DNA of 5,630 bases from NCBI GenBank assembly GCA_031287655.1, contig JAITSR010000110.1:1-5630 (forward strand), given 5' to 3'. Below are positions 1-5,630 of this stretch, piece by piece (position 1 is the first letter of the stretch; every line of letters begins with the position of its first letter). The stretch comes from Clostridiales bacterium. Its GTDB lineage: Bacteria > Bacillota > Clostridia > WRLR01. The notes beneath the pieces are model-generated. The model did no database searches. It saw only the letters and a list, made by a program, of their open reading frames with translations, and had not been told where the DNA came from. Position numbers and translations under genes: made by a program.

Positions 1-1151
1 CAATGGCCAAAGGTCACATCGGGAAAGACCGGGGCTTGCCCCGCGAGACTCGCGTCGTCCCCGCCAAGCCGTGTGACGAGCGTCGCAAACTCGGCGCGCG
101 TGATCGGCGCGTCGGGCATAAAGCGGCCGTCCGGGTAGCCGACGACAGCGCCGATGCTGGCCATGTACGCGACGGATTGCGTGTACCATTCACCGGAAAG
201 CACATCGGAAAACGGGTTCGCGAGCGGATCGTCTTTTTGCTCATCCAAAAGCAAACGGAACAGCATCGCGACAGCTTCGGCGCGCGTGACGTCGTAATCG
301 GGCCGGAACGTCCCATCGGGGTAGCCGTTTATATACTGGATATGTTTCCCGGTAAAGCCCGCCAAAGGCGTCTCGGCTTCCCCCAGTTCCGTATCGGCAT
401 TTGCGCCGGTTCGCGGCGGAACCGTCAATGCCGTCCCGGAACCGGACGGCGCGCCGCCGCCCCTGCCCGGCTGTGTCGGTCCCGTAGGCGTGCCATCGCC
501 GCCGCCGGGCTCTTTGTCCCCACCATCGCCGGGTCCCTCACCGCCCCCGTCTCCGGGCCCTTCGTCTCCGCCGTCCCCGGGCCCCTCGTCCCCACCGTCT
601 CCGGGCCCCTCGTCCCCGCCGCCGCCCGGCGGCAGACGCGACACCGTGACCGTAAAGACGTCCGTGTAGCGATCGTGCGTCACAAGGTTTGCCGCCTGAT
701 CGTTGTAGGCGACCGTAAGTTCCTTCACGACGACCGTCCTTTGCTCTTTTTTCGCATATTCGAGGTTCAGCGCCAAAAAACCGGCCTGCCTCCCGCGAAA
801 TGTGTTTTGCGTCGTAAAAAAACCGAATCGGTATTCCAAAGAGCCGTCCGGCTGCAACCGCCCTCCGTCCCCAAAGCTGGAAACCGCGTTCGGGAACCGT
901 CCGCCGTCAATCTCGTAACCGATAAGCCGCATGTCAGCGGGGATGTTGACCAGCATTTCAGCGCCGCTATACGCCTTTGCCTGCTCCGGGATGTCAAAGG
1001 CCACGCGAAAATCCGTCTGATCCGGCGCAAGTTCGACCGTCCACGCCTCCGCCGCATATGCGGGCGACCACACCGCGAGCCAAATGGCCAAACAGATCAA
1101 AAACACAAAAACCGCGGCTGCCCGCGTGATCGGCATACTCTTTTGCTTCAT
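1..1151 (-). CDS. Surface-anchoring protein: signal peptide, cohesin-like domain, Gly/Asp-rich repeat linker and SLH repeats; 3' partial
   Basis: The minus strand is open from ATG at 1149-1151 to the left edge, giving 383 codons and no stop, so the C-terminus is missing. The start is supported by an upstream AAGGGGAG and by the basic MKQK head of a signal peptide. A hydrophobic core spans about residues 12-28 and the likely cleavage is after SPAYA (residue 33). Residues about 35-173 look cohesin-like: a YSGAEMLVNIPADMRL strand region, then GSLEYRFGFF and a run of beta-strands ending in TVTVSRL. Residues 178-217 are an acidic Gly/Pro repeat, followed by a second low-complexity linker to about 260. 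SLH repeat 1 (about 266-305) has GYPDGTFRPD and VTRAE; repeat 2 (313-362) starts PFSDV and has GYPDGRFMPD and ITRAE; repeat 3 begins VFPDVTFGH at 375 and is cut. SLH domains bind pyruvylated secondary cell-wall polymer, so the N-terminal domain should face outward. The SLH call is firm. The cohesin-like call rests on strand pattern and context, and another beta-sandwich is possible. The gene follows the GH26-dockerin gene by 78 nt and is probably its cell-surface receptor. Confidence 0.9.
   Translation of the reverse strand, partial: MKQKSMPITRAAAVFVFLICLAIWLAVWSPAYAAEAWTVELAPDQTDFRVAFDIPEQAKAYSGAEMLVNIPADMRLIGYEIDGGRFPNAVSSFGDGGRLQPDGSLEYRFGFFTTQNTFRGRQAGFLALNLEYAKKEQRTVVVKELTVAYNDQAANLVTHDRYTDVFTVTVSRLPPGGGGDEGPGDGGDEGPGDGGDEGPGDGGGEGPGDGGDKEPGGGDGTPTGPTQPGRGGGAPSGSGTALTVPPRTGANADTELGEAETPLAGFTGKHIQYINGYPDGTFRPDYDVTRAEAVAMLFRLLLDEQKDDPLANPFSDVLSGEWYTQSVAYMASIGAVVGYPDGRFMPDAPITRAEFATLVTRLGGDDASLAGQAPVFPDVTFGH
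501..620 (-). repeat. Five 24-nt tandem repeats coding an acidic Gly/Pro linker
   Basis: Five consecutive 8-residue units follow the pattern GGDEGPGD (residues 178-217 of the surface anchor). Three are identical at the protein level, the fourth has Asp to Gly and the fifth is diverged (GGDKEPGG). The DNA units differ at third positions (ccc/tcc, gtc/atc), so the array is partly homogenised rather than freshly duplicated. The product is a flexible, negatively charged spacer between the cohesin-like domain and the SLH anchor. Its copy number may vary between strains. Confidence 0.9.
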
Positions 1152-1153
1152 CG

Positions 1154-1161
1154 CTCCCCTT
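1154..1161 (-). promoter_or_regulatory. Shine-Dalgarno sequence of the surface-anchor gene
   Basis: AAGGGGAG lies just upstream of ATG at 1149-1151, with 2 nt between its last G and the start codon, or 4 nt from the AAGGGG core. The spacing is short but the purine run is clear. An in-frame ATG at 1134-1136 would lose the basic MKQK head of the signal peptide and lie about 17 nt from this site, so 1151 is preferred. Confidence 0.7.
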
Positions 1162-1169
1162 GCCCTTCC

Positions 1170-1220
1170 GGCGCGCGCGTCCGTGAACCGTCTTAGCGAC
1201 GGCTCACGGACGCGCGCGCC
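1170..1220 (-). promoter_or_regulatory. Intercistronic 23-bp GC-rich hairpin (possible attenuator or mRNA-processing/stabilising element)
   Basis: Arms 1198-1220 and 1170-1192 pair around a 5-nt loop at 1193-1197. All 23 positions pair in the minus-strand RNA, with one G-U wobble (1203 with 1187). The same position is an A-C mismatch in plus-strand RNA, so the fold suits the minus-strand transcript. It starts 9 nt after the enzyme's TAA and ends 8 nt before the anchor's Shine-Dalgarno sequence. The sequence after it on the coding strand is purine-rich with no U run, so it does not look like a standard intrinsic terminator. Partial termination or protection of the upstream message is inferred. 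Confidence 0.7.
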
Positions 1221-1229
1221 ACTTTCCTT

Positions 1230-4200
1230 TTAGTAGCCGAGCGCTCGCAGCGCATTCAACAGCATTGTGTAGTCAAGCACCGTCACAGTGCCGTCAAAGT
1301 CAATATCCGCCTTCCACGCGGGGCTTGTAAGCCAAGACGCGTCCGTCTCCCGCGCGTCATAATAGCGGAGCGCGACCGAGAGGTCCAACAGGTTAACAAG
1401 TCCGTCGCCGTTCATGTCATAGCTGTAAAGCAGCGTCCGGGCGACGCCGCCCGCGATTGTGAACGGCAAGGCTGCGGTTCCGTCGTACATGCTAAAGTCC
1501 GCGATCAAAGCCTCAAAAATCGTCGGCGTCACAACGCCGCTTTTTAACTTGAAGTGAACGTCCAACAGGACCGTCTCATCCCCCGCCGTTAAAGACGCGC
1601 CTCCGGGTATCCCGAGGATCAGACTCAACTTGCCGTCGGCACGCGCCTCCCCGCTTGTGAACGAGAACCTGCCGTCCCGCGCCGCAAACCCAACGTAGTC
1701 AAAATGCGCCGTGTCAAAATCCAAAACCAAATTGACGAGATTGACGTTCCTTGGTTTGTTGACAGAAAGGCTCACGGCCAGCGTCACGTCTCCCGCGGGG
1801 GGGATAAACAGCTTTTCGGTCTCCGGGAAAATCTTGACTTCCTTAGGCTCGTTGACCTCCGTGACGACAACGCCCGTCAGGCCCTCTTGATAGACGCCGT
1901 GAATGTAATCGTAATACAAACTTGACTCCACATTGAAAACCGGTTCCGCAAAGCCGTCCGGAATCACCGAATTGACCCACAGCCCGAGCCCCCGGATCGC
2001 GCTCGCGCGGATCGCCGTACCGGCGGTTTTTGGCGTAAACGCGGTAAACGGGATCGTGATCAGGAGCGGAACGTCGGAATCCGAGTACGCCGACAGATCG
2101 TATTCAAAATCGCGGACCGTGTTGCCGGTGGCGCCGAGCGCCCGCAGCTGGAAAATCGCTTTTTGGGCCATCCCATCCGGTTCATAATAGAACTGAACCG
2201 CATTGTAGGCCGACCAGTCCGCCGTATAGCCCGTCAAAATCCCGTTATAGTCCTCCGCGCCGCCGACCGGCTGCGAGAGCTTATAGTTGAACGCAAGCCC
2301 ATAATCGCCGCTGTATTTGTGCGCCGCGTCGAGCGACGGCTGAGGCGCGCTGTTTTGAACGGCCCACGCCGCGCGCAGCTGTCCGTCATTGCCGTAGTAT
2401 GTCTCAAAGTCGTCCAGCACGCCTACGGGTTTTTGCAGCGCCTCGCCGAATACGACGTTGATCTCCGCCAAAACCTCCCCGTCTGCAATGAGCCGGATCA
2501 GACCGAGTGCGTTGCCAAACGCTTCGACGTCCGCCTGCGGCACATCCGCCTGATAGTAGTTCCCGACCAGACCGGAGGCCGGATAGCTGCGCTCCGCACC
2601 GCCGGACGCGAGCAGGAACGAGAGCTCCGCGCCGCCGAGGTTCTTTGCGGTCGCGATCAGCGTCGCCGCGCCCGCAAGATAGCCGTTTGCCGACGGGCTG
2701 ACAATGCTCCCCGTTCGCGCCGCCGAGGGAACCTCCACATCCGGCGTTACCGTCATAGAATAAAAATTCGTGCCATCCGCAAAGATCGACCTCGCGTCGT
2801 TGTAAAAATCGAGGAAGGGGTCTGCGAGCTCGTGGCCGCGCGTGTCACTGATCTTGTACGGCGCATAGAAATTCGCGCCGGCGTCGACGCCGAAGTTCGA
2901 CCAGATCATATAATACGCCATATCGGACTCGGAAACAACCTCCATGACCTCGCTGTACCAATTCGGCCTCCGATTGCCCGAATAGGAGATGCCGTCGTGC
3001 GTGAACGGGTCGGTCGTCGTACTTTGGACGCGCATTCCCGTCTCTGAGACGACGGCCACCTTGCCCTTTTCTCCCGCGATTCGCTGCACGCGGTCGATCG
3101 TCGTCTTTAGTGTCGCCGCAAAGCCGTTTGCGATCGCGTTGCCGTCGTTGTACTGGTCAAACGCGATTACGTCCACATAGTCGTCGCCGGGATAGCCGCG
3201 CAGATAGGCCGCGTCACTTGAAAAACCGCCGTTCGGCGAATACACATAGAGCAGATTGTGGACGTTTTTTACGTCGCGCAGATATTCGACCGTGTAGCGC
3301 CACGCCGCGATGTACGCGGCTTCCGTCCGCCCTTGGGCGGCGTTGTCGCTCGTACCGATCCCAAACCAGAACCATGTCCCGTTGTGCTCATGGAACGGGC
3401 GGAACAGGATTGGCGCGCCGCCCGCCAACGGAGCGAGGCCGGGGATCGCAAGCTCGCCGTTCATCGCCTTTGCGTATTCGGCGACGATGTCCAAATAATC
3501 ATTGTAAATCCCGTTCAGATCACCGCCCGGAATGATGCGTGTCAGGACGCGGCCGTTGCTTTGGCCTGTCGTGTACTCGCTCCAATTCCACTGATGGGCC
3601 GCGCGGTCCTCCTCGGTCGTCGCGTTGTAAGCCGTTTCAAAGTTCGGCATATGCGCGGACAGCGAGATGATCGCGCCCTCCTTCGCGGAGAGCAGGTCGG
3701 ACTTCGCCGCGCCGAGCGCCGTGTTGCCCTTCCAACCGCTTGGGATAATCGGGTCGATCGCCGAGTTGCCCGGATATTCGTTGCCGACGAGGGAGAGCGT
3801 ATCGTCGCCGACGACCGCCGGCAGAGAGCCCGTGATGTCCTTGACGTCCGATTCGGATGAACCCGGATAATAGGGTACCTGATAATTTTGCTGCGGGGGC
3901 GTCTGCCACGCCTTTTTGTGGTGGTTTGCGGCCTCCTGCCCAAACAGCGCCTTGTCGGATTTTCCGACTGTGTCGAGGTACGCGTAGAGCCGCTTTGTCG
4001 CATCCGTCGCGGCGGCGTCGACGAGCTTATATGTCGCCTTTGACGCGGCCTCGTCCACAACCGAGATGTCGACGGCGGAGGCACTTTGATCCGTCGGCGC
4101 GTTTGTGATGTCCGCATAGTAGTCGGTCAGGCGGATGTTGTCGAGCAGCACGGCGCCGTTGTAATCCGACGACGCCGCGCCGAGTATGCCGAGTTTGATC

Positions 4201-5630
4201 GAGACGATTTCATAGGGCGCGCCGCGGCTTGTCGTATTCCAGTTTGGCGCGTTGTTGTATGAGATCGCGACCGGGACGCGGTTATAGCCTGTGCCGCCGA
4301 CCGGCGTGCCGGGCGTCGCGGACGCGCCCGTGAGCGTGACCGTAAACGTGCGATTGCCGATCACCGCCGCCCCCGACGCGTCATACGCGTCGAGCCGGAT
4401 CACGAAATTGCCCGCCGTGCGCGCCGCGGGCGTGTAAAAGAAGTCGAACAGCAGTCTGTTTTTGTCGGCGAGGGGGAGTTCAGGGGCAAACGTTTTTTGT
4501 ACCGACGGACCGTTGTTGTTCCCCTTGCCCGCATAGTCCGCCGTGATGCGGACCGCGCCGTCACCAAGCGTCGAGGTCTCCTGTGCGAAAGCCGCGTCGG
4601 AAAAGTCGCCTGTCGGCGCGCCAAGCTCCCAGCCCTGCGCGCTTGCGTCAAAAGCCCACTCGTATTCCGGCGTCAGCGGCGGAGTTCCGGCCGGACCAAA
4701 ATGCGCGCCTTTTTGCAGCGCGTTGTCGAGGTCGAGGTCCGTGACGTCGACGTTTATGGCGCGGAGGTTATCGAAATACAGCGTGGACGTCACAACCGTC
4801 TTCTCACCGTTCACCGGGAGGGAGTTGCAGAACAGACCGAAGCCCGTGATCGCGGACGCGTTTGTGAACACGCCGGTCTGAGTCGCGGAACCGCCCTGTG
4901 GGACGAACGACGAGAACGGAATTGTCACGATTTTCGGCTCCGTCGTTTTGGCAAAGTCGGAGAGGAAAAACTCGACGGTCCGGGATGAATTGCTGCTCGT
5001 CTGGACTTGGATCACGACCTTCTGCCCGCAGCCATCCGGCTTCATATAGAATTGAAGCGCGTTGTATTCAGTCCAATTGCCGTCATATTTGGTCGTGGTT
5101 CCGACGTATTGCTCGCTGCCGAGGTCGCTTAGCGTGTAGTCGAACCGGATGCCATAGGTGCCCGAGCTCACGTACTCCATGTTCAGCGACGCGCGGATCG
5201 ACCCGGACCCCTGCGTCGGCCAGTTGTTGTCCAGCAAATCCATATTGCCGAAATACGTCTCAAAGTCGTCGATCACGTTTTCCGGTTTGACCGGCTTTTC
5301 ACCGAACACGACATCCGTCCGGCCCAGCGTCACCCCGTCGGCGCGCACGAGGAAGCCGCCCGCGCCGATCGCTTGGTACGCTTCGATTTCAGTCTTCGTG
5401 AATACGGCCTCATAATAGCCCGTCGCGGGGTTTTTCGCCGCGGCTTTTACGATCTCGTTTGTACCCGCATACAGCGCGACGTCAACCTCCGGAGCGTCCG
5501 AAAACCCAAGAAGGCTCGCGACGACGGTCGTCTCGTCCGTCAGGAAGGCGCCGGAAAGCGGCGACACGACATACGCGGAACGAACCTCCGGCCCCGCCGC
5601 GACGGCCTCCGTGTACTCATAAAACTTTAC
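1230..5630 (-). CDS. Large modular GH26 glycoside hydrolase (probable beta-mannanase) with duplicated Ig-CBM modules, cohesin-like domain and C-terminal dockerin; 5' partial
   Basis: The frame is open from the right edge to a TAA at 1230-1232, giving 1466 visible residues. The GTG at 5565-5567 is internal: 21 more in-frame codons precede it, so the true start and signal peptide lie outside the window. Domains in visible numbering are: Ig-like about 19-111; CBM about 118-293; a different CBM-like beta-sandwich about 322-505 (ends LLDNIRLTDYYAD); GH26 about 546-956; Ig-like about 973-1061; a second copy of the first CBM about 1069-1247; cohesin-like about 1266-1399; dockerin about 1402-1466. 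The GH26 acid/base motif RPFHEHNGTWFWFG has its Glu at 748 and the nucleophile motif VVSETGMR has its Glu at 863. GH26 enzymes hydrolyse mostly beta-1,4-mannans, but some act on mixed-linkage beta-glucan or beta-1,3-xylan, so the substrate is inferred. The product should be extracellular and part of a cohesin-dockerin complex. It lies 78 nt upstream of a surface-anchor gene in the same direction. The family call is strong; CBM family numbers are unsettled (CBM11-, CBM23- or CBM27-like). Confidence 0.93.
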   Translation of the reverse strand, partial: VKFYEYTEAVAAGPEVRSAYVVSPLSGAFLTDETTVVASLLGFSDAPEVDVALYAGTNEIVKAAAKNPATGYYEAVFTKTEIEAYQAIGAGGFLVRADGVTLGRTDVVFGEKPVKPENVIDDFETYFGNMDLLDNNWPTQGSGSIRASLNMEYVSSGTYGIRFDYTLSDLGSEQYVGTTTKYDGNWTEYNALQFYMKPDGCGQKVVIQVQTSSNSSRTVEFFLSDFAKTTEPKIVTIPFSSFVPQGGSATQTGVFTNASAITGFGLFCNSLPVNGEKTVVTSTLYFDNLRAINVDVTDLDLDNALQKGAHFGPAGTPPLTPEYEWAFDASAQGWELGAPTGDFSDAAFAQETSTLGDGAVRITADYAGKGNNNGPSVQKTFAPELPLADKNRLLFDFFYTPAARTAGNFVIRLDAYDASGAAVIGNRTFTVTLTGASATPGTPVGGTGYNRVPVAISYNNAPNWNTTSRGAPYEIVSIKLGILGAASSDYNGAVLLDNIRLTDYYADITNAPTDQSASAVDISVVDEAASKATYKLVDAAATDATKRLYAYLDTVGKSDKALFGQEAANHHKKAWQTPPQQNYQVPYYPGSSESDVKDITGSLPAVVGDDTLSLVGNEYPGNSAIDPIIPSGWKGNTALGAAKSDLLSAKEGAIISLSAHMPNFETAYNATTEEDRAAHQWNWSEYTTGQSNGRVLTRIIPGGDLNGIYNDYLDIVAEYAKAMNGELAIPGLAPLAGGAPILFRPFHEHNGTWFWFGIGTSDNAAQGRTEAAYIAAWRYTVEYLRDVKNVHNLLYVYSPNGGFSSDAAYLRGYPGDDYVDVIAFDQYNDGNAIANGFAATLKTTIDRVQRIAGEKGKVAVVSETGMRVQSTTTDPFTHDGISYSGNRRPNWYSEVMEVVSESDMAYYMIWSNFGVDAGANFYAPYKISDTRGHELADPFLDFYNDARSIFADGTNFYSMTVTPDVEVPSAARTGSIVSPSANGYLAGAATLIATAKNLGGAELSFLLASGGAERSYPASGLVGNYYQADVPQADVEAFGNALGLIRLIADGEVLAEINVVFGEALQKPVGVLDDFETYYGNDGQLRAAWAVQNSAPQPSLDAAHKYSGDYGLAFNYKLSQPVGGAEDYNGILTGYTADWSAYNAVQFYYEPDGMAQKAIFQLRALGATGNTVRDFEYDLSAYSDSDVPLLITIPFTAFTPKTAGTAIRASAIRGLGLWVNSVIPDGFAEPVFNVESSLYYDYIHGVYQEGLTGVVVTEVNEPKEVKIFPETEKLFIPPAGDVTLAVSLSVNKPRNVNLVNLVLDFDTAHFDYVGFAARDGRFSFTSGEARADGKLSLILGIPGGASLTAGDETVLLDVHFKLKSGVVTPTIFEALIADFSMYDGTAALPFTIAGGVARTLLYSYDMNGDGLVNLLDLSVALRYYDARETDASWLTSPAWKADIDFDGTVTVLDYTMLLNALRALGY
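1233..1427 (-). other. C-terminal type I dockerin domain
   Basis: The last 65 residues contain two 12-residue calcium-binding F-hand loops. Loop 1 is DMNGDGLVNLLD (1383-1418) and loop 2 is DIDFDGTVTVLD (1272-1307). Both have acidic or Asn residues at positions 1, 3, 5 and 12 and Gly at 6, as in type I dockerins. Each loop is followed by an amphipathic helix (LSVALRYYDA and YTMLLNALRAL). The linker between the motifs is fairly long and contains SWLTSPAWK. Loop positions 10 and 11, which set cohesin preference in characterised dockerins, are Leu-Leu and Val-Leu. They are hydrophobic in both loops, unlike the Ser-Thr typical of Clostridium thermocellum. The protein ends six residues after the second helix core. 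Confidence 0.9.
1434..1835 (-). other. Cohesin-like domain near the C-terminus of the large enzyme
   Basis: About 134 residues (visible 1266-1399) follow the second CBM and directly precede the dockerin. The strand pattern fits a cohesin fold: VTLAVSLSV, then NVNLVNLVLDFDTAHFDYVG, then GKLSLILGIPGGASL, then ETVLLDVHFKLKSG. This corresponds to the cohesin signature of an early strand, a Val/Leu-rich strand ending in a 'D-t-x-x-f' turn, and a late 'v-l-l-x-v-x-F-k-l-K' strand. Cohesins normally bind dockerins. One directly joined to a dockerin in the same enzyme could bind another molecule, fold back on its own dockerin, or act as a spacer. The assignment comes from pattern recognition without a profile search. 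Confidence 0.72.
1890..2714 (-). repeat. Ig-like + CBM module, copy 2
   Basis: Visible residues 973-1247 follow the GH26 domain. An Ig-like domain (starts TGSIVSPSANGYLAG, ends NVVFGEALQKP) leads into a CBM starting VLDDFETYYGN. It matches copy 1 along its whole length, including TADWSAYNAVQFYYEPDG against GNWTEYNALQFYMKPDG. Two copies on one polypeptide would raise avidity for an insoluble or branched polysaccharide. Binding specificity cannot be read from the sequence. Confidence 0.85.
2763..3995 (-). other. GH26 catalytic domain within the large enzyme
   Basis: This region begins near the KRLYAYLDTVGKS and ALFGQEAANHH segments and ends near TNFYSMTV. Expected GH26 residues are visible: His-Glu in RPFHEHNG (Glu748, codon 3387-3389, acid/base), an aromatic Trp five residues later (Trp753), Tyr827 in FDQYN before the nucleophile, Glu863 in SETG (codon 3042-3044, nucleophile) and Trp910 in MIWSNFG. 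The glutamates are 115 residues apart. They are E212 and E320 in the well-studied Cellvibrio japonicus Man26A, which has a similar gap. No key residue is missing, so the domain should be active. Mannanase is the most common GH26 activity and is the preferred call. Confidence 0.9.
4116..4667 (-). other. Second, unrelated CBM-like domain immediately before GH26
   Basis: Visible residues 322-505 begin EYEWAFDASAQGWELG and end AVLLDNIRLTDYYAD. The opening 'W-x-F-d...GW', the internal RLLFDFFYTP and FVIRLDAYDASG strands and the closing 'lDNIrL' strand are typical of jelly-roll CBMs attached to mannanases, such as CBM27- or CBM23-like types. It does not share the DDFETY signature of the duplicated module, so it is a separate family. 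The exact family needs a profile search. Confidence 0.6.
4752..5576 (-). repeat. Ig-like + CBM module, copy 1
   Basis: Visible residues 19-293 form an Ig-like domain (starts AYVVSPLSGAFLT, ends DVVFGEKP) followed by a CBM-like beta-sandwich that starts VIDDFETYFGN. It is homologous at the protein level to copy 2 at 1890-2714 and spans the same 275 residues. Shared landmarks include DDFETY-G, SG-YG--F-Y-L, YNA-QFY--PDG--QK, TIPF--F-P, SAI-G-GL--NS and LY-D. The pattern 'DDFE...W...YG' and a terminal 'yfDNl' strand resemble CBM11 and related glucan- or mannan-binding families. The copies are clearly diverged, so the duplication is old or was acquired separately. Confidence 0.85.

Noticed and set aside
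3..1196. A 397-codon plus-strand reading frame opposite the surface-anchor gene.
   Set aside because: Its product is Arg/Pro/Val-rich with no recognisable domain, while the opposite strand encodes a signal peptide and clear SLH repeats. Long antisense frames are expected in GC-rich coding DNA.
1198..1231. The hairpin as a plus-strand intrinsic terminator, because a T-rich stretch follows it on that strand.
   Set aside because: No plus-strand gene is supported here, the T run is interrupted by CC, and the stem has an A-C mismatch in plus-strand RNA.
2163..3047. A 294-codon plus-strand reading frame opposite the GH26 and second Ig-CBM region.
   Set aside because: The product is Arg/Val-rich and featureless, with no supporting ribosome binding site or context. 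It is a shadow of the real minus-strand gene.
3542..4117. A 191-codon minus-strand frame overlapping the GH26 gene in another phase.
   Set aside because: It is extremely Arg/Ser/Thr-rich and lies wholly within the GH26 enzyme gene, whose frame carries conserved catalytic motifs.
5565..5567. GTG as the start of the large enzyme.
   Set aside because: It falls inside an Ig-like domain (AYVVSPLSG), the frame continues upstream to the edge, and no signal peptide follows it.

Overview
The window looks like DNA from a GC-rich (about 60% by eye) Gram-positive anaerobe, most likely a polysaccharide-degrading member of the Clostridia. The evidence is a type I dockerin, cohesin-like domains, S-layer homology (SLH) repeats that anchor proteins to a Gram-positive wall, and a purine-rich Shine-Dalgarno sequence. 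No species can be named from the sequence alone.

Both real genes lie on the minus strand and both are cut by the window edges, so they read from right to left. The first (about 5630 down to 1230; 1466 codons visible, 5' end missing) encodes a very large multidomain secreted glycoside hydrolase. In order it contains an Ig-like domain, a carbohydrate-binding module (CBM), a second unrelated CBM-like domain, a GH26 (beta-mannanase-type) catalytic domain with both catalytic glutamates, a second Ig-like plus CBM pair homologous to the first, a cohesin-like domain and a terminal dockerin. The second gene (1151 down to the left edge; 383 codons visible, 3' end missing) encodes a surface anchor: signal peptide, cohesin-like domain, acidic Gly/Asp/Glu/Pro repeat linker and SLH repeats, the third of which is cut by the edge.

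The 78-nt gap between the genes holds a 23-bp GC-rich hairpin just after the enzyme's stop codon and just before the anchor's ribosome binding site. It has no U tract in the direction of transcription, so it is better read as an intercistronic attenuator or processing element than as a classical terminator.

Together the genes suggest a compact, cellulosome-like surface system. A secreted mannan-degrading enzyme carries both halves of a cohesin-dockerin pair, and its immediate neighbour is a wall-bound protein that also carries a cohesin-like domain. The inferred role is display, and perhaps chaining, of the enzyme on the cell surface. There are no RNA genes, CRISPR arrays, insertion sequences or plus-strand genes that I can support. 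The long plus-strand reading frames are GC-driven shadows of the two minus-strand genes.
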